Shown piece after piece: positions 63,830 to 64,000 of a stretch of 64,000 bases of DNA. The notes under the pieces are model-generated. The model ran no database searches and was not told the origin of the DNA. It saw only the letters and a program-made list of their open reading frames with translations. The translations under genes were made by a program, and so were the position numbers. The stretch is from assembly GCA_022601195.1 (NCBI GenBank), contig JAHZIX010000045.1, positions 62,001 through 126,000 of the forward strand. The letters are read 5' to 3'. The DNA comes from Deltaproteobacteria bacterium (GTDB lineage: Bacteria > Acidobacteriota > Thermoanaerobaculia > Multivoradales > JAHZIX01). Positions within the stretch are counted from its first letter, which is position 1. Each line of letters begins with the position of its first letter.

Positions 63830-64000
63830 ATGAAGAAACACCTCATAACATTGATTGGAACATTTCTAATATGTGTTCCGGTCTTTGCTCAACAAACCGG
63901 TTCCATTTCTGGAAAAGTCACTGGACCCGATGGCGATGCCCTCCCCGGCGTGACCGTAGAGGCCAAGGGCGACGTCTTACCTCGGCCACGAACGGCGATC
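63830..64000 (+). CDS. TonB-dependent receptor-like outer membrane protein (5' end only)
   Basis: 57 codons to the window edge. A ribosome site (GGAGGAG) precedes the ATG. A signal peptide ends FAQQ, followed by TGSISGKVTGPDGDALPGVTVEAKG, the start of a carboxypeptidase-regulatory-like (CarboxypepD_reg) domain. In this group such a start nearly always leads into an outer membrane TonB-dependent receptor. The barrel itself is outside the window, so the assignment rests on the N-terminus. It diverges from the muropeptide salvage operon and might import its substrates across the outer membrane. Confidence 0.75.
   Translation, partial: MKKHLITLIGTFLICVPVFAQQTGSISGKVTGPDGDALPGVTVEAKGDVLPRPRTAI

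Overview
The window is about 64 kb of G+C-rich (roughly 60%) chromosomal DNA from a Gram-negative bacterium. An Acidobacteriota genome, perhaps a Thermoanaerobaculia-type lineage, fits best. The reasons are a carboxypeptidase-regulatory/TonB-receptor start at the right edge, TonB C-terminal proteins, large secreted PIG-L and beta-propeller proteins, and the 'DGFESG' C-terminal tag on two propeller proteins. This placement is an inference from gene content; no 16S gene is present. I see no prophage, insertion sequence or CRISPR array.

1-9 kb: the left edge cuts off mfd, on the minus strand. Next come a CPA2-type cation/proton antiporter with a His-rich N-terminus, the conserved eno-ftsB pair, and a fused radical SAM/methyltransferase. 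9-19 kb: a TonB-domain protein, a sulfatase with a C-terminal accessory module, a TPR/propeller lipoprotein, and an FtrA-like regulator divergent from a rhodanese-GNAT-EamA-PhzF-NIPSNAP operon. An initiator tRNA follows. 19-26 kb: a MFS exporter behind an ABC importer set (binding protein, ATPase, fused two-domain permease), then an RhlE-type helicase. 26-34 kb: a hybrid histidine kinase, a lone receiver, a PIG-L deacetylase, a hidden 55-residue secreted peptide with a TPR protein next to it, and murQ.

34-40 kb: a 14-bp minisatellite, an M20 peptidase and two secreted propeller-like proteins. 40-51 kb: a minus-strand operon (D-aminoacylase-like protein, serine hydrolase, lysA, SpmA/B fusion) faces a plus-strand pair (M14 carboxypeptidase and a NagZ/class C beta-lactamase fusion). 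51-54.7 kb: a secreted protein behind a structured leader, then a LytS/LytTR-type two-component system. 54.8-63.2 kb: a TAP-like hydrolase, NamZ, and a five-gene operon for a dipeptide epimerase, amino-sugar kinase, YdjC/ChbG deacetylase, sodium:solute symporter and NagX-like acyltransferase.

The strongest functional theme is peptidoglycan turnover and salvage. NamZ and NagZ would release MurNAc and GlcNAc, the symporter would import sugars or muropeptides, the kinase plus MurQ would feed MurNAc into amino-sugar metabolism, and the epimerase would handle L-Ala-D-Glu. The nearby aminoacylase, carboxypeptidase and beta-lactamase-fold hydrolases could process the peptides. Each family is recognised from its own motifs; their joint role is an inference. 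The most novel-looking items are the peptide/TPR pair at 32 kb, the structured leader at 51.9 kb, the radical SAM/methyltransferase fusion and the NagZ/beta-lactamase fusion.
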